Origin: Blastococcus sp. TF02A-30
GTDB lineage: Bacteria > Actinomycetota > Actinomycetes > Mycobacteriales > Geodermatophilaceae
Reading direction: 5' to 3'
Assembly (NCBI RefSeq): GCF_003319185.1
Contig: NZ_QOHJ01000001.1
Coordinates: forward strand, 372,001-436,000
Length of the DNA stretch: 64,000 bases
The translations under genes were made by a program, and so were the position numbers. Under the pieces are notes generated by a model. It made no database searches. It was not told where the DNA came from and saw only the letters and a list, made by a program, of their open reading frames with translations. Positions 44,764-53,033 of the stretch are shown here, piece after piece. Each line of letters opens with the position of its first letter. The first letter of the stretch is position 1.

Positions 44764-45722
44764 CCGAGCAGGCCGACCGCCCGGCGCAGGGCCACCTCGG
44801 CGTCCGCGGCGAGAGAGCGGACGACATCGGCCGCCGACCGCTCCTCGGTGACCAGCCCGACCGACTCGCCCGCGTAGAGCGGCCCCTGCTCCAGGTCGTC
44901 GGTCCGCCGCGCTTCGACCACGCGGCGGGAGGCCTCGTCGTCCCGCGCCAGCTCCTCCTCCCGCCCGTGCCAGGTCCGGGAGAACTGGTTGACCAGGGCC
45001 CGGCCGGGCCAGCGCTCCGGCCACGGCAGCCGCTGTGCCACGTCGAAGGCCCGGGTGAGCACGGTGCTCTCGCCCGCCGCGCCCAGCACGCGGGCCCGGG
45101 CGGCGGGGGAGTTGGTCGCCTCGGCGCAGGCGAGCAGCGGCGTCCCGATCCACGCGCCCGCCGCCCCCGCGGCGAGGACGGCGGCGAGCCCGGCGCCGGT
45201 GGCGATGCCCCCGGCGGCCAGCACGGGCCGGTCGGTGAGCGCGAGGACCTCCTGCAGCAGCGGCAGGGTGGCCCGGTGCCCGGTGTGGCCGCCCGCCTCG
45301 GTGCCCTGGGCGACCACGATGTCGACGTCGGCGGCCTCGGCCCGGCGTACGTCGTCGACGGTGTTCACCTGCATCGCGACGGGGATCCCGGCGTCGTGCA
45401 GGCGGCGCACGAACGGTGCCGGGTCGCCGAAGGACACCGACACGAGGTCCGGAACGGCGTCGATCGCGGTGTCGAGCAGGTCCGGTCGGTCGGCCAGCGC
45501 CCACGCCATCAGCCCGACACCGAACGGCAGCCCGTCGGCGCGGGGGATCGCGCACTGCTCGGCCAGCCACGAGGACGGCGTCGCGCTGCCCACCCCGATC
45601 ATCCCGAGCCCACCGCCCAGCGAGACCGCCCTGGCGAGCTCGCCGCCCGCGACCCCGGCCATCGGGGCGCCGACGACCGGGGCGGTGAGTGCGAAGCGGC
45701 GGGTCAGCGCGGTGGTGAGCAC
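44760..45722 (-). CDS. Nitronate monooxygenase family protein
   Basis: The 320-residue FMN-dependent TIM barrel has APVVGAPMAGVAGGELARAVSLGGGLGMIG, the segment VAQGTEAGGHTGHRATLPLL with the catalytic His, and LAAGGIATGAGLAAVLAAGAAGAWIGTPLL. The family oxidises nitroalkanes and related nitronates to carbonyl compounds, protecting cells from poisons such as propionate-3-nitronate. GTG 45722 starts the gene, 16 bases after the stop of the small helical protein gene on the same strand. Confidence 0.9.
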   Translation of the reverse strand: MLTTALTRRFALTAPVVGAPMAGVAGGELARAVSLGGGLGMIGVGSATPSSWLAEQCAIPRADGLPFGVGLMAWALADRPDLLDTAIDAVPDLVSVSFGDPAPFVRRLHDAGIPVAMQVNTVDDVRRAEAADVDIVVAQGTEAGGHTGHRATLPLLQEVLALTDRPVLAAGGIATGAGLAAVLAAGAAGAWIGTPLLACAEATNSPAARARVLGAAGESTVLTRAFDVAQRLPWPERWPGRALVNQFSRTWHGREEELARDDEASRRVVEARRTDDLEQGPLYAGESVGLVTEERSAADVVRSLAADAEVALRRAVGLLG

Positions 45723-45738
45723 CTGCCCATCCTGCCGC

Positions 45739-45981
45739 TCACTGCGTCGCGGGACCGCCCTGAGAGGTGCCCTGCAGGCGGCCCAGGAACTCGTGGCAGC
45801 GCTTCGCGCGCGCGGAGTCCTGCTCCATCACCTCGCGGAAGAAGGCCGCGATGTCGTCCAGGCCGGCGTTCTCGGCGTCCCGGACGTACTGGCCGTAGTC
45901 GTGCCCGGCCTTGAGCGAGTGGTACTGGACGGAGACGAGGTCGTAGAAGACGTCCTCGAAGCCGGTCTCACCGGTGGCCAT
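45739..45981 (-). CDS. Small all-helical protein, possibly ferritin-like
   Basis: The 80-residue acidic protein (MATGETGFEDVFYDLVSVQY...) is predicted to be two or three helices, with Glu/His spacing in LVSVQYHSLKAGHDYGQYVRDAE and REVMEQDSARAKRCHEFL that recalls ferritin-like folds. No enzyme motif is certain. ATG 45981 follows CGAGGAGGACC. It lies just upstream of the nitronate monooxygenase gene, in the same direction. Confidence 0.7.
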   Translation of the reverse strand: MATGETGFEDVFYDLVSVQYHSLKAGHDYGQYVRDAENAGLDDIAAFFREVMEQDSARAKRCHEFLGRLQGTSQGGPATQ

Positions 45982-46051
45982 CGGTCCTCCTCGGTTCAGC
46001 TGGCGGGAACGCGCGCAGCCATACCCGGGCCGGACCGATCCGTCACACGGT

Positions 46052-46270
46052 TCAGGCCTCCGGCGTCTCGGAGAACGCACCGCCGGTGACGTCGCTGCCG
46101 CCGGCCTCGTCCTCGAGGTTCGCGCTGGTGGCGAGCTCGTCCTCGCCGGTGGCGGTCGGGTCGTCCTCCGTCGAGGCGAGATCGGCGCCCTGGGCAACGG
46201 CGCCGGGGTCGGCCTGGGTCGTGCGGGGGTCGTTCAGCGGGTCCGGGGTGTCGGGATCGGTGACGGTCAT
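46052..46270 (-). CDS. Small acidic, probably disordered hypothetical protein
   Basis: The 72-residue protein (MTVTDPDTPDPLNDPRTTQ...) is made mostly of Asp, Glu, Thr, Ala and Gly with no hydrophobic core, so it is likely unstructured. ATG 46270 is preceded by AGGAGGAGCCC, a strong ribosome binding site, which supports a real gene. It is divergent from the second ArsR gene. I recognise no family. Confidence 0.65.
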   Translation of the reverse strand: MTVTDPDTPDPLNDPRTTQADPGAVAQGADLASTEDDPTATGEDELATSANLEDEAGGSDVTGGAFSETPEA

Positions 46271-46317
46271 GGGCTCCTCCTAACCCGGCCCGGCACGCGG
46301 CAACCCCTGGCGGAACG

Positions 46318-46337
46318 CGTAACTGATGTGTTACGTA
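46318..46337 (+). promoter_or_regulatory. Operator and -10 box of the second ArsR-SRPBCC operon
   Basis: CGTAAC (46318-46323) and GTTACG (46330-46335) form a dyad with a 6-base centre. TACGTA at 46332-46337 overlaps it and ends six bases before GTG 46344, fitting the -10 box of a leaderless transcript. Binding of ArsR here would block its own promoter. Confidence 0.55.
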
Positions 46338-46343
46338 TTCACC

Positions 46344-46673
46344 GTGCACGCACTGGAGGCGCTCGCCGACCCCACGCGGCGCGAGATCGTCGCACTGCTG
46401 GCGGGCGGCGAACGGTCCGCCGGCGAGGTCGCCGACCGCTTCCCGGTCAGCCGGCCGGCCATCAGCCGGCACCTGCGCGTGCTCCGGGAGGCCGGGCTGG
46501 TCAGCGCGCGCACCGACGGCCGGCACCGCTTCTACGCGCTGGACCCGCGACCGCTGCGGGAGCTCGACAACTGGCTGGAGCCCTACCGCGATCTGTGGGC
46601 CTCCCGGCTGGATGCCCTGGACACCGAGATCGCCCGCGGACGGCGGGCGCGCACGAACGGAGCGAACCCATGA
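46344..46673 (+). CDS. ArsR-family transcriptional regulator (second module)
   Basis: From GTG 46344 the protein is 109 residues: ALEALADPTRREIVALLAGGERSAGEVADRFPVSRPAISRHLRVLREAGLVSARTDGRHRFYAL, a complete ArsR winged helix without metal-binding Cys. An ATG at 46326 would add six residues but lies inside the operator dyad; GTG is favoured by the -10 spacing. Its stop overlaps the start of the SRPBCC gene (ATGA), as in the module at 0.2-1.6 kb. Confidence 0.88.
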   Translation: MHALEALADPTRREIVALLAGGERSAGEVADRFPVSRPAISRHLRVLREAGLVSARTDGRHRFYALDPRPLRELDNWLEPYRDLWASRLDALDTEIARGRRARTNGANP

Positions 46674-47194
46674 GCGAGACCACCGAGACCGCCTCCGGCC
46701 GCCGCGGCGTCGTCACCAGGCAGCCCGACGGGCGCCAGCGGCTGGAGTTCCGCCGCTCGTGGCCCGATCCGGTCGAGGACGTCTGGGCGGCGCTCACCGA
46801 GCCCGACCGGCTGGTCCGCTGGATCGGCACGTTCGACGGAGAGCGCCGCCCGGGCAGCACGGGGACCTTCACGATGACGCACGAGGCCGAGCCGGCCGGC
46901 GAGCCGATGCGGATCGTCGAGTGCGACCCTCCGCGGCGCCTGGTCGTCGAGTGGACGCAGGAGGACACCGACGCCTGGCGGATCGACCTCGACCTGTGGC
47001 AGGAGGACGGTCGCACCCAGCTGCGGTTCGTCCAGGTCTTCGGCGCCGACGCCGACGTCACCGACTTCGCGATGGGGTGGCACTGGTACCTCGACAAGCT
47101 CGCCGCCGAGGTGGCCGGCGCGCCGCAGCCGGGAAGCTGGGACGTCTTCCTGGCCGAGGTCGGGCCGGCCTACGGGCGGACCGCGGCGGGCTGA
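46670..47194 (+). CDS. SRPBCC family protein (AHSA1-like)
   Basis: The 174-residue protein has the AHSA1 pattern EFRRSWPDPVEDVWAALTEPDRLVRWIGTF and MRIVECDPPRRLVVEWT, ending with a long helix (MGWHWYLDKLAAEVAG). It is co-translated with the ArsR gene before it (ATGA overlap). It probably binds a small hydrophobic ligand. It is only distantly related to the two SRPBCC copies near the start of the window. The 3' end overlaps the convergent membrane protein gene by 25 bases. Confidence 0.87.
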   Translation: MSETTETASGRRGVVTRQPDGRQRLEFRRSWPDPVEDVWAALTEPDRLVRWIGTFDGERRPGSTGTFTMTHEAEPAGEPMRIVECDPPRRLVVEWTQEDTDAWRIDLDLWQEDGRTQLRFVQVFGADADVTDFAMGWHWYLDKLAAEVAGAPQPGSWDVFLAEVGPAYGRTAAG

Positions 47195-47652
47195 CCCGGT
47201 CGCGCCAGCAGTGCCATCGCCACCGCGCCGGCGAGCCCGGTGGCCACGAGCGGCGTCTCGACCGCGTCTGCGCCACCCGGGGTGAGGCGGGCCCGGCAGA
47301 GCCGCTCCAGCAGGTAGCCGGGCACCATCACGGTGCTCAGCGCGAGGAGCACCGCGCGGGCCCGCTCGTCGGGCCCGCCGGCCAGCCGGGCCGTCCCCCA
47401 CGCCTGCGCGATCAGCATCGTGACGGGCGCGCTCAGCGCCGTCCCCAGCACCAGCGAGTCCCGGCCCACCGCGTCCGGGCTGCCGCCCATGAAGGGGGTG
47501 TCGTAGGCGCGCCGGCGCCGGAGTGCGACGACCTGGCCGCCGAGGCCGGCTGCGAGCTGGACCGCAGAGACGGCGACGAGCGCCCGACGGTGCGCCATGC
47601 GCCAGAACGGTAGGCGCACGGCGCCGGTCGCGGCAGGGGTTGCCGCGCGCAT
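47170..47652 (-). CDS. Hypothetical membrane protein
   Basis: From ATG 47652 the protein has 160 residues with about three or four hydrophobic segments (ALVAVSAVQLAAGLGGQVVAL, LVLGTALSAPVTMLIAQAWG, ARAVLLALSTVMVPGYLLERL, PLVATGLAGAVAMALLA) and a short Arg-rich loop after the first. I know no family. An internal ATG at 47598 is an alternative start. It overlaps the end of the SRPBCC gene tail to tail. Confidence 0.7.
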   Translation of the reverse strand: MRAATPAATGAVRLPFWRMAHRRALVAVSAVQLAAGLGGQVVALRRRRAYDTPFMGGSPDAVGRDSLVLGTALSAPVTMLIAQAWGTARLAGGPDERARAVLLALSTVMVPGYLLERLCRARLTPGGADAVETPLVATGLAGAVAMALLARPGQPAAVRP

Positions 47653-47729
47653 GGTGTGGCCCAGATCGCCCTCGTGCCAGGGGCTTTCGACCTGAGGACA
47701 AGACGTCCTATACGTAACATCTCTCACGG

Positions 47730-47757
47730 TTACAGACGTCTAGAACGTCGGTAGCCT
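47730..47757 (+). promoter_or_regulatory. Promoter of pckG
   Basis: TTACAG (47730-47735) and TAGCCT (47752-47757) are spaced by 16 bases, about 100 bases before the pckG start. Upstream are ACGT-rich repeats (GACGTCC, TACGTAAC, GACGTC, AACGTC) that may bind a regulator. Confidence 0.5.
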
Positions 47758-47761
47758 GACG

Positions 47762-47801
47762 CGATCCGGACCGCCGACAACGGCGTCGGCGGCCCGGATC
47801 G
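47762..47801 (+). promoter_or_regulatory. Stem-loop at the 5' end of the pckG mRNA
   Basis: CGATCCGG/CCGGATCG and CCGCCGAC/GTCGGCGG stack into a 16-bp stem with one mismatch and a 6-base loop, beginning right where the transcript should start (about seven bases after TAGCCT). It may protect the message or act in regulation. It does not match a riboswitch class I know. Confidence 0.5.
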
Positions 47802-47854
47802 ACGCCAGCGCCCGGGGCACCGCCGCCCCCGGCGACGCAGAGGATGGAGACGCC

Positions 47855-49672
47855 GTGACTTCCCTGGCCACCCCCGGTCTCGACAACGCCCCGACCACCC
47901 ACCCCCGGCTGCTGGCCTGGGTCCGGGAGATGGCGGAGCTGGCGACCCCGGACCAGGTCGTCTGGGTAGACGGCAGCGACGAGGAGTGGGCGCGGCTCAC
48001 CGGGAAGCTGGTCGACGCCGGCACCTTCACCCCCCTGGAGAAGAAGCCCAACTCCTTCTGGTGCGCCTCCGACCCCAGCGACGTCGCCCGCGTCGAGGAC
48101 CGCACCTACATCTGCTCGGTCGACGAGGCCGACGCCGGCCCCACCAACAACTGGATGGACCCGGCCGAGATGAAGTCGGTCATGACCGAGCTGTACCGCG
48201 GGTGCATGCGCGGCCGGACGATGTACGTCATCCCGTTCTGCATGGGCCCGGTCGAGGCCGAGAACCCGATGTTCGGCGTCGAGCTCACCGACTCCGAGTA
48301 CGTCGTCGTGTCCATGCGGGTCATGGCCCGCATCGGGCAGCACGTGCTGGACGCCATGGGGGAGGACCGCCCGTTCGTCCCGGCCATGCACTCCCTCGGT
48401 GCTCCGCTGGAGCCCGGTCAGGCCGACGTCCCGTGGCCGTGCAGCGAGACCAAGTACATCGTCCACTTCCCCGAGGAGCGGATGATCTGGTCCTACGGCT
48501 CGGGCTACGGCGGCAACGCGCTGCTCGGGAAGAAGTGCTACTCGCTGCGGATCGCCTCGGTCATGGCCCGCGACGAGGGCTGGCTCGCCGAGCACATGCT
48601 GATCCTCAAGCTGACCAGCCCGCAGCAGAAGGTCTACTACGTCGCCGCCGCCTTCCCGAGCGCCTGCGGCAAGACGAACCTGGCCATGCTCGAGCCCACG
48701 ATCCCGGGCTGGAAGGTCGAGACCCTCGGCGACGACATCGCCTGGATGCGCTTCGGCGAGGACGGCCGGCTCTACGCGCTCAACCCCGAGTACGGCCTGT
48801 TCGGCGTCGCCCCGGGCACCGGCTGGGACACCAACCCCAACGCCATGCGCACCATCGACCAGGGCAACTCGGTGTTCACCAACGTCGCGCTGACCGACGA
48901 CGGCGACATCTGGTGGGAGGGCATGACCGACGAGGCCCCCGCCCACCTCACCGACTGGAAGGGCCGGGACTGGACGCCGGAGAGCGGCGAGCTCTCCAGC
49001 CACCCGAACAGCCGGTTCTGCACCCCGATCACCCAGTGCCCGATCCTGGCGCCGGAGTACGACGACCCGAAGGGCGTGCCGATCTCGGCGATCCTGTTCG
49101 GCGGCCGCCGCAAGACCACGATCCCGCTCATCACCGAGGCGCGGGACTGGAACCACGGCGTCTTCATGGGGGCCACGCTCTCGTCCGAGACGACGGCGGC
49201 GGCCACCGGTGCGGTCGGCGTCGTGCGCCGCGACCCGTTCGCGATGCTGCCGTTCATCGGCTACAACGCCGGCGACTACTTCGGCCACTGGGTCGAGACC
49301 GGCAAGCAGCACGACGCCACCAAGCTGCCGCGGATCTTCTACGTGAACTGGTTCCGCCGCGACGAGGACGGCGGCTTCCTGTGGCCGGGCTTCGGCGAGA
49401 ACAGCCGGGTGCTCAAGTGGGTCGTCGAGCGGCTCGAGGGCACCGCCGCCGCCGTCGAGACCCCGATCGGCCACGTGCCGACGCCGGACTCCCTCGACGT
49501 CGCCGGGCTGGAGATGACCGGCGAGCAGGTCGAGAAGGCGCTCGCGGTGAAGCCGGAGGAGTGGCGCGAGGAGATCCCGCAGATCACCGAGTGGTTCGAG
49601 AAGTTCGGGGACAAGCTGCCCAGCACCATGTGGGACGAGCTGGAGATCCTCAAGCACCGCCTGGACGGCTGA
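47855..49672 (+). CDS. pckG: Phosphoenolpyruvate carboxykinase (GTP)
   Basis: The 605-residue enzyme interconverts oxaloacetate and PEP with GTP, the entry to gluconeogenesis. Motifs: the kinase P-loop [12 protein letters not shown] (S269 to T274), the active-site Cys within it, [20 protein letters not shown] for substrate binding, [11 protein letters not shown] and the guanine-binding end region [28 protein letters not shown] 47855 follows GGATGGAGA. It is monocistronic, with a strong hairpin 24 bases after the stop. Confidence 0.95.
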   Translation: MTSLATPGLDNAPTTHPRLLAWVREMAELATPDQVVWVDGSDEEWARLTGKLVDAGTFTPLEKKPNSFWCASDPSDVARVEDRTYICSVDEADAGPTNNWMDPAEMKSVMTELYRGCMRGRTMYVIPFCMGPVEAENPMFGVELTDSEYVVVSMRVMARIGQHVLDAMGEDRPFVPAMHSLGAPLEPGQADVPWPCSETKYIVHFPEERMIWSYGSGYGGNALLGKKCYSLRIASVMARDEGWLAEHMLILKLTSPQQKVYYVAAAFPSACGKTNLAMLEPTIPGWKVETLGDDIAWMRFGEDGRLYALNPEYGLFGVAPGTGWDTNPNAMRTIDQGNSVFTNVALTDDGDIWWEGMTDEAPAHLTDWKGRDWTPESGELSSHPNSRFCTPITQCPILAPEYDDPKGVPISAILFGGRRKTTIPLITEARDWNHGVFMGATLSSETTAAATGAVGVVRRDPFAMLPFIGYNAGDYFGHWVETGKQHDATKLPRIFYVNWFRRDEDGGFLWPGFGENSRVLKWVVERLEGTAAAVETPIGHVPTPDSLDVAGLEMTGEQVEKALAVKPEEWREEIPQITEWFEKFGDKLPSTMWDELEILKHRLDG

Positions 49673-49695
49673 ACCCCGTCCTGGCTCACCGCCAG

Positions 49696-49731
49696 GGGTC
49701 CTGGCTCACCGTCGACCGTGAGCCAGGACCC
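49696..49731 (+). terminator. Hairpin terminator after pckG
   Basis: GGGTCCTGGCTCAC (49696-49709) pairs perfectly with 49718-49731 across an 8-base loop. The left arm sequence GTCCTGGCTCACCG also occurs once more directly upstream (from 49679), making a 20-base tandem duplication. There is no T tract. Confidence 0.65.
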
Positions 49732-49735
49732 GCGG

Positions 49736-49754
49736 TGATCAGGTGACCTGATCA
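49736..49754. promoter_or_regulatory. Perfect 19-bp palindrome upstream of an MFS gene
   Basis: TGATCAGGTGACCTGATCA has 9-bp arms around a single G. It lies between the pckG terminator and the MFS transporter gene (start 49847). Its form is that of a GntR- or LacI-type operator. No regulator gene is adjacent, so the binding protein is unknown. Confidence 0.6.
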
Positions 49755-49846
49755 ACGGCGGCCGCACCGGTGATCGACGAGCCCGCCGTCGCGGAGTCGG
49801 TTAACTTCGGTAGGCCGCACCCCGGTCGACGGAGGCACTTCCCCAC

Positions 49847-51061
49847 GTGGCGAATCCCTACCTGCAGGTCCTGCGCACGCCGCACGCCCTGCCCATGGTG
49901 CTGGCCGCGTTCGTCGGACGGCTGCCGCTGTCGATGGTCGGGCTGGGCTGCGTGCTGCTGGTCGCCTCCGAGACCGGCTCCTACGGCCTGGGCGGCGCCG
50001 TCGCCGCCGTCGGGGCGCTCACCACCGCCCTCGCTGGCCCGCTGATCGGCCGGCTCGCCGACACGCACGGCCAGCGCCGGGTGCTGCTGCCGGTGCTGGC
50101 GGTCTTCGTCGCGGCAGGAGCGGTCTTCATCGCCGCCGTGCGGGACGGCTGGCCCACCTGGACGGTGTTCGCCGCGGCGGGCGTCGCCGGCACCTGCATC
50201 CCGCCGGTCTCCTCGATGATCCGGGTGCGCTGGACCCACCTGCTGCGCGGCAGCCACCGGCTGCACACCGCGCTGGCGATGGAATCCGTCGTCGACGAGC
50301 TGGTCTTCATCGCCGGCCCGGTCCTGGTCACGTTCCTGTCCACCACCGGGCACGCCACGTCCGGCGTCGTCACCGCGTTCACCCTCGCCGCCGTCGGCAG
50401 CCTGCTGTTCGCCGCCCAGCGGCGCACCGAGCCCCCGCCGGCGCCCCACGAGCACCGCAACGGCCCCTCGCCCATGCGGATCGACGGGCTCAAGGTGCTC
50501 TTCGTGGTGGGCGCCGCCGTCGGCGCCGTCCTCGGCACGCTGGAGATCGCGCTGGTCGCCTTCGCCGACGAGAACGGCGTGCGGTCCATGTCCGGTGTGC
50601 TCATCGCCGGTCTGGCCGTGGGCTCCATGGCCAGCGGGATCGGCTGGGGCACGTTCCACTGGCGGCTGCCGCTGCGGCTGCGGCTGGCCGGGGTGCTGAT
50701 CGCCCTCACCGTGCTCAGCGTCCCGCTGCTGGTCATCCGCGACGTCTGGCTGATGGTGCCGTTCGTGGTGCTCGCCGGGATCGCCGTCTCGCCGTCGCTG
50801 ATCAGCTCCTTCAGCCTGGCGGAGCTGCTGGTCCCGCGGGCGGCGGTCACCGAGGCGTTCACCTGGATCGGCACCTCGCTGGCCCTGGGGGTGGCGATCG
50901 GCGCCTCGCTGGCGGGCAAGATCGTCGACGTGTCCGGGGCCAACGCGGCGTTCGTCGTCGCCACCGTCGCGGCGGCCGTGGCGGCCGTCGTCGTCACGCT
51001 GGGCCAGCGCCAGCTGCACGTGCCGGCCGAGCACGCGCCGACGCCCGCCCTGGCGCGCTGA
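49847..51061 (+). CDS. MFS transporter
   Basis: The 404-residue protein has 12 hydrophobic segments, motif A-like GRLADTHGQRR between the second and third, and a central cytoplasmic loop (EPPPAPHEHRNGPSP). It resembles sugar- or drug-efflux MFS proteins of Actinobacteria; the substrate is unknown. GTG 49847 follows GGAGG at a distance of about 11 bases. The hydrolase gene starts directly after its stop (TGACGTG), indicating an operon of three genes. Confidence 0.88.
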   Translation: MANPYLQVLRTPHALPMVLAAFVGRLPLSMVGLGCVLLVASETGSYGLGGAVAAVGALTTALAGPLIGRLADTHGQRRVLLPVLAVFVAAGAVFIAAVRDGWPTWTVFAAAGVAGTCIPPVSSMIRVRWTHLLRGSHRLHTALAMESVVDELVFIAGPVLVTFLSTTGHATSGVVTAFTLAAVGSLLFAAQRRTEPPPAPHEHRNGPSPMRIDGLKVLFVVGAAVGAVLGTLEIALVAFADENGVRSMSGVLIAGLAVGSMASGIGWGTFHWRLPLRLRLAGVLIALTVLSVPLLVIRDVWLMVPFVVLAGIAVSPSLISSFSLAELLVPRAAVTEAFTWIGTSLALGVAIGASLAGKIVDVSGANAAFVVATVAAAVAAVVVTLGQRQLHVPAEHAPTPALAR

Positions 51062-51062
51062 C

Positions 51063-52313
51063 GTGAGCCGCTACGAGATCCCCGGCGCGCTCGTCACCGA
51101 CCGGTCGGTGCCGGTGCCGCTGTGGTGGGGGAGCGACGACGGCGCGGCGACCGAGGTCTTCGTCCGCGAGCTGGTGCACCCCGACCGCCGCGACGCCGAC
51201 CTGCCCCTGCTGCTCTTCCTCCAGGGCGGCCCGGGCGGCCGGTCGCCGCGGCCCACCCGCGGCGGCTGGATCGAGCGCGCGCTGCGCGACTTCCGGGTGG
51301 TGCTGCTCGACCAGCGGGGCACCGGCCGCAGCTCCCGCGTGACGGCGCGGCGGATCGCGGCGTTCGACGACCCGCGCGCCGCCGCGGAGCACCTGCTCGC
51401 CTTCCGCGCCGACTCGATCGTCGCCGACGCCGAGCACGTGCGGACGACGCTCTACGACGGCCGGCCCTGGACGACGCTGGGGCAGAGCTACGGCGGGTTC
51501 ATCACCCTGACCTACCTGTCGTTCGCGCCCCAGGGCCTGCAGCGCTGCCTGGTCACCGGCGGGCTGGCGGGGCTGCGGCCGGACGCGCGGGAGCTGTACC
51601 GGCGCACCTATCCCCGCGTCGCCGCGAAGACCGCCCGGTTCTACGAGCGCTACCCCGACGACGTCGCCCTGGTGGCGGGGGTCGCCGACCGGCTCACCGC
51701 CCGGCCGGCGCTGCTGCCCGACGGCGACCGGCTGTCGGTGCGCCGGCTGCAGACCACCGGCCAGGTACTGGGCACCAAGGCCGGACCCGAGGAGCTGCAC
51801 TGGCTGTTCGAGGAGGCGCTGGAGGACGACGGGCTGTCCGACACCTTCCTCGACCAGGTGGCCCGGCGGACGTCGTTCTGGGACAACCCGCTCTACGCCG
51901 CGCTGCACGAGAGCATCTACGCCTCCGGGGCCGGCGCGACCGGCTGGGCGGCGGAGGCCGAGCGGGGCCCGGAGTTCGACGGCTCCCGCCGCCCGCTGCC
52001 CTTCACCGGCGAGATGATCTACCCCTGGATGTTCGACGAGATCGCCTCGCTGCGGCCCTTCGGCCCGGCCGCGCACGCCCTCGCCGAGATCGAGGAGTTC
52101 CCCGCGCTCTACGACCCGGCCCGCCTGGCGGCCAACGAGGTGCCGGTCGACGCCGCCGTCTACTTCGACGACATGTACGTGGACGCGGCGCTGTCCCTGG
52201 AGACCGCCGAGGCCGTGGGCAACGTGCGCACCTGGGTCACCAACGAGTTCGAGCACGACGGGCTGCGCACCGGCGACGTGCTCGACCGGCTGCTGCCGCT
52301 GCGCTCCCGATGA
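51063..52313 (+). CDS. Proline iminopeptidase-like alpha/beta hydrolase
   Basis: The 416-residue protein has the prolyl aminopeptidase pattern: LLLFLQGGPGGRSPRP (oxyanion loop), VVLLDQRGTGRSS, nucleophile elbow GQSYGGF and the late His in TNEFEHDGLRTG. It removes N-terminal proline or other residues from peptides, or acts on related amides. GTG 51063 starts one base after the MFS stop. The stop overlaps the next start (ATGA at 52310-52313). Confidence 0.9.
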   Translation: MSRYEIPGALVTDRSVPVPLWWGSDDGAATEVFVRELVHPDRRDADLPLLLFLQGGPGGRSPRPTRGGWIERALRDFRVVLLDQRGTGRSSRVTARRIAAFDDPRAAAEHLLAFRADSIVADAEHVRTTLYDGRPWTTLGQSYGGFITLTYLSFAPQGLQRCLVTGGLAGLRPDARELYRRTYPRVAAKTARFYERYPDDVALVAGVADRLTARPALLPDGDRLSVRRLQTTGQVLGTKAGPEELHWLFEEALEDDGLSDTFLDQVARRTSFWDNPLYAALHESIYASGAGATGWAAEAERGPEFDGSRRPLPFTGEMIYPWMFDEIASLRPFGPAAHALAEIEEFPALYDPARLAANEVPVDAAVYFDDMYVDAALSLETAEAVGNVRTWVTNEFEHDGLRTGDVLDRLLPLRSR

Positions 52314-52975
52314 CCCGCGCCCGGCCGGCGGCGGGCGGGGGACGGCGGCTCGGCGTCGCCCCCGAGCGGCTCGGGAGGTGGCTGGACGGCGTCGCCGAGC
52401 GGCACGGCGCCTTCACCGAGGTCCGGGCCGACGACGGTGTCGTCCGCGTCACCTGCGCCGACAGCACGACCCTCGCCCTGCGGGCGCCGTTCGGCTGGAC
52501 GCCGGGGACGCCGCTGCTGGGCACCTTCACCGCGGTGGCCCGCGCCGAGCGGCGGGCCGCGGTGCTGCTGGTCCGCCGAGGGCGCTGGGCGGTGGGCGTC
52601 TTCGACGGAGGCCGGCTGGTGGCGTCCAAGGTCGACGCCCGGCAGGTGCAGGGGCGGACGGCGGCCGGGGGCTGGTCGCAGCAGCGGTTCGCCCGGCGCC
52701 GGTCGAACCAGACCGACGCCGTCGTCGCGCACGCGGTGGAGACGGCGGTGCGGGTGCTGCTGCCGCACGCCGCGGACGTCGTCGCGCTGTTCACCGGCGG
52801 TGACCGCGGCCTGGCCGACGACGTGCTGTCCGACCGCCGGCTGGCGCCGCTGGCCGCGCTGCGCCGGGAGGCGCACCTCGACGTCGGCGATCCGACGAAG
52901 GCGGTGCTGCTCGGGACGCCGGCGCAGTTCCGCGCCGTCGAGGTGACGATCGTGGAACCCGCCGACCGCCCCTGA
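52310..52975 (+). CDS. acVLRF1-type peptidyl-tRNA hydrolase / release factor (Vms1-like)
   Basis: The 221-residue protein resembles the actinobacterial branch of the VLRF1 (Vms1/ANKZF1) family, eRF1-like enzymes that cut the nascent chain from tRNA on stalled ribosomes. The catalytic loop is in RTAAGGWSQQRFARRRSNQ, where GGWSQQ replaces the GGQ of classical release factors. The fold continues with DVVALFTGGDRGLADDVL. It starts at ATG 52310, translationally coupled to the peptidase gene. The link with a peptidase may be meaningful: released peptides could be degraded (inference). Confidence 0.82.
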   Translation: MTRARPAAGGGRRLGVAPERLGRWLDGVAERHGAFTEVRADDGVVRVTCADSTTLALRAPFGWTPGTPLLGTFTAVARAERRAAVLLVRRGRWAVGVFDGGRLVASKVDARQVQGRTAAGGWSQQRFARRRSNQTDAVVAHAVETAVRVLLPHAADVVALFTGGDRGLADDVLSDRRLAPLAALRREAHLDVGDPTKAVLLGTPAQFRAVEVTIVEPADRP

Positions 52976-52977
52976 CA

Positions 52978-53028
52978 GCTTTCGGTACCGAGAGCCGGGT
53001 GAGGAGCTGCGCTCCCGGTACCGAGAGC
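52978..53028. repeat. Two GGTACC-centred palindromes between convergent genes
   Basis: GCTTTCGGTACCGAGAGC (52978-52995) and GCTCCCGGTACCGAGAGC (53011-53028) are near-perfect palindromes 33 bases apart, filling the whole gap between the acVLRF1 and alcohol dehydrogenase stops. As RNA each forms a hairpin with G-U pairs. They belong to the same family as the arrays at 54.08-54.16 kb and 7.68 kb. Confidence 0.8.
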
Positions 53029-53033
53029 TGCGG

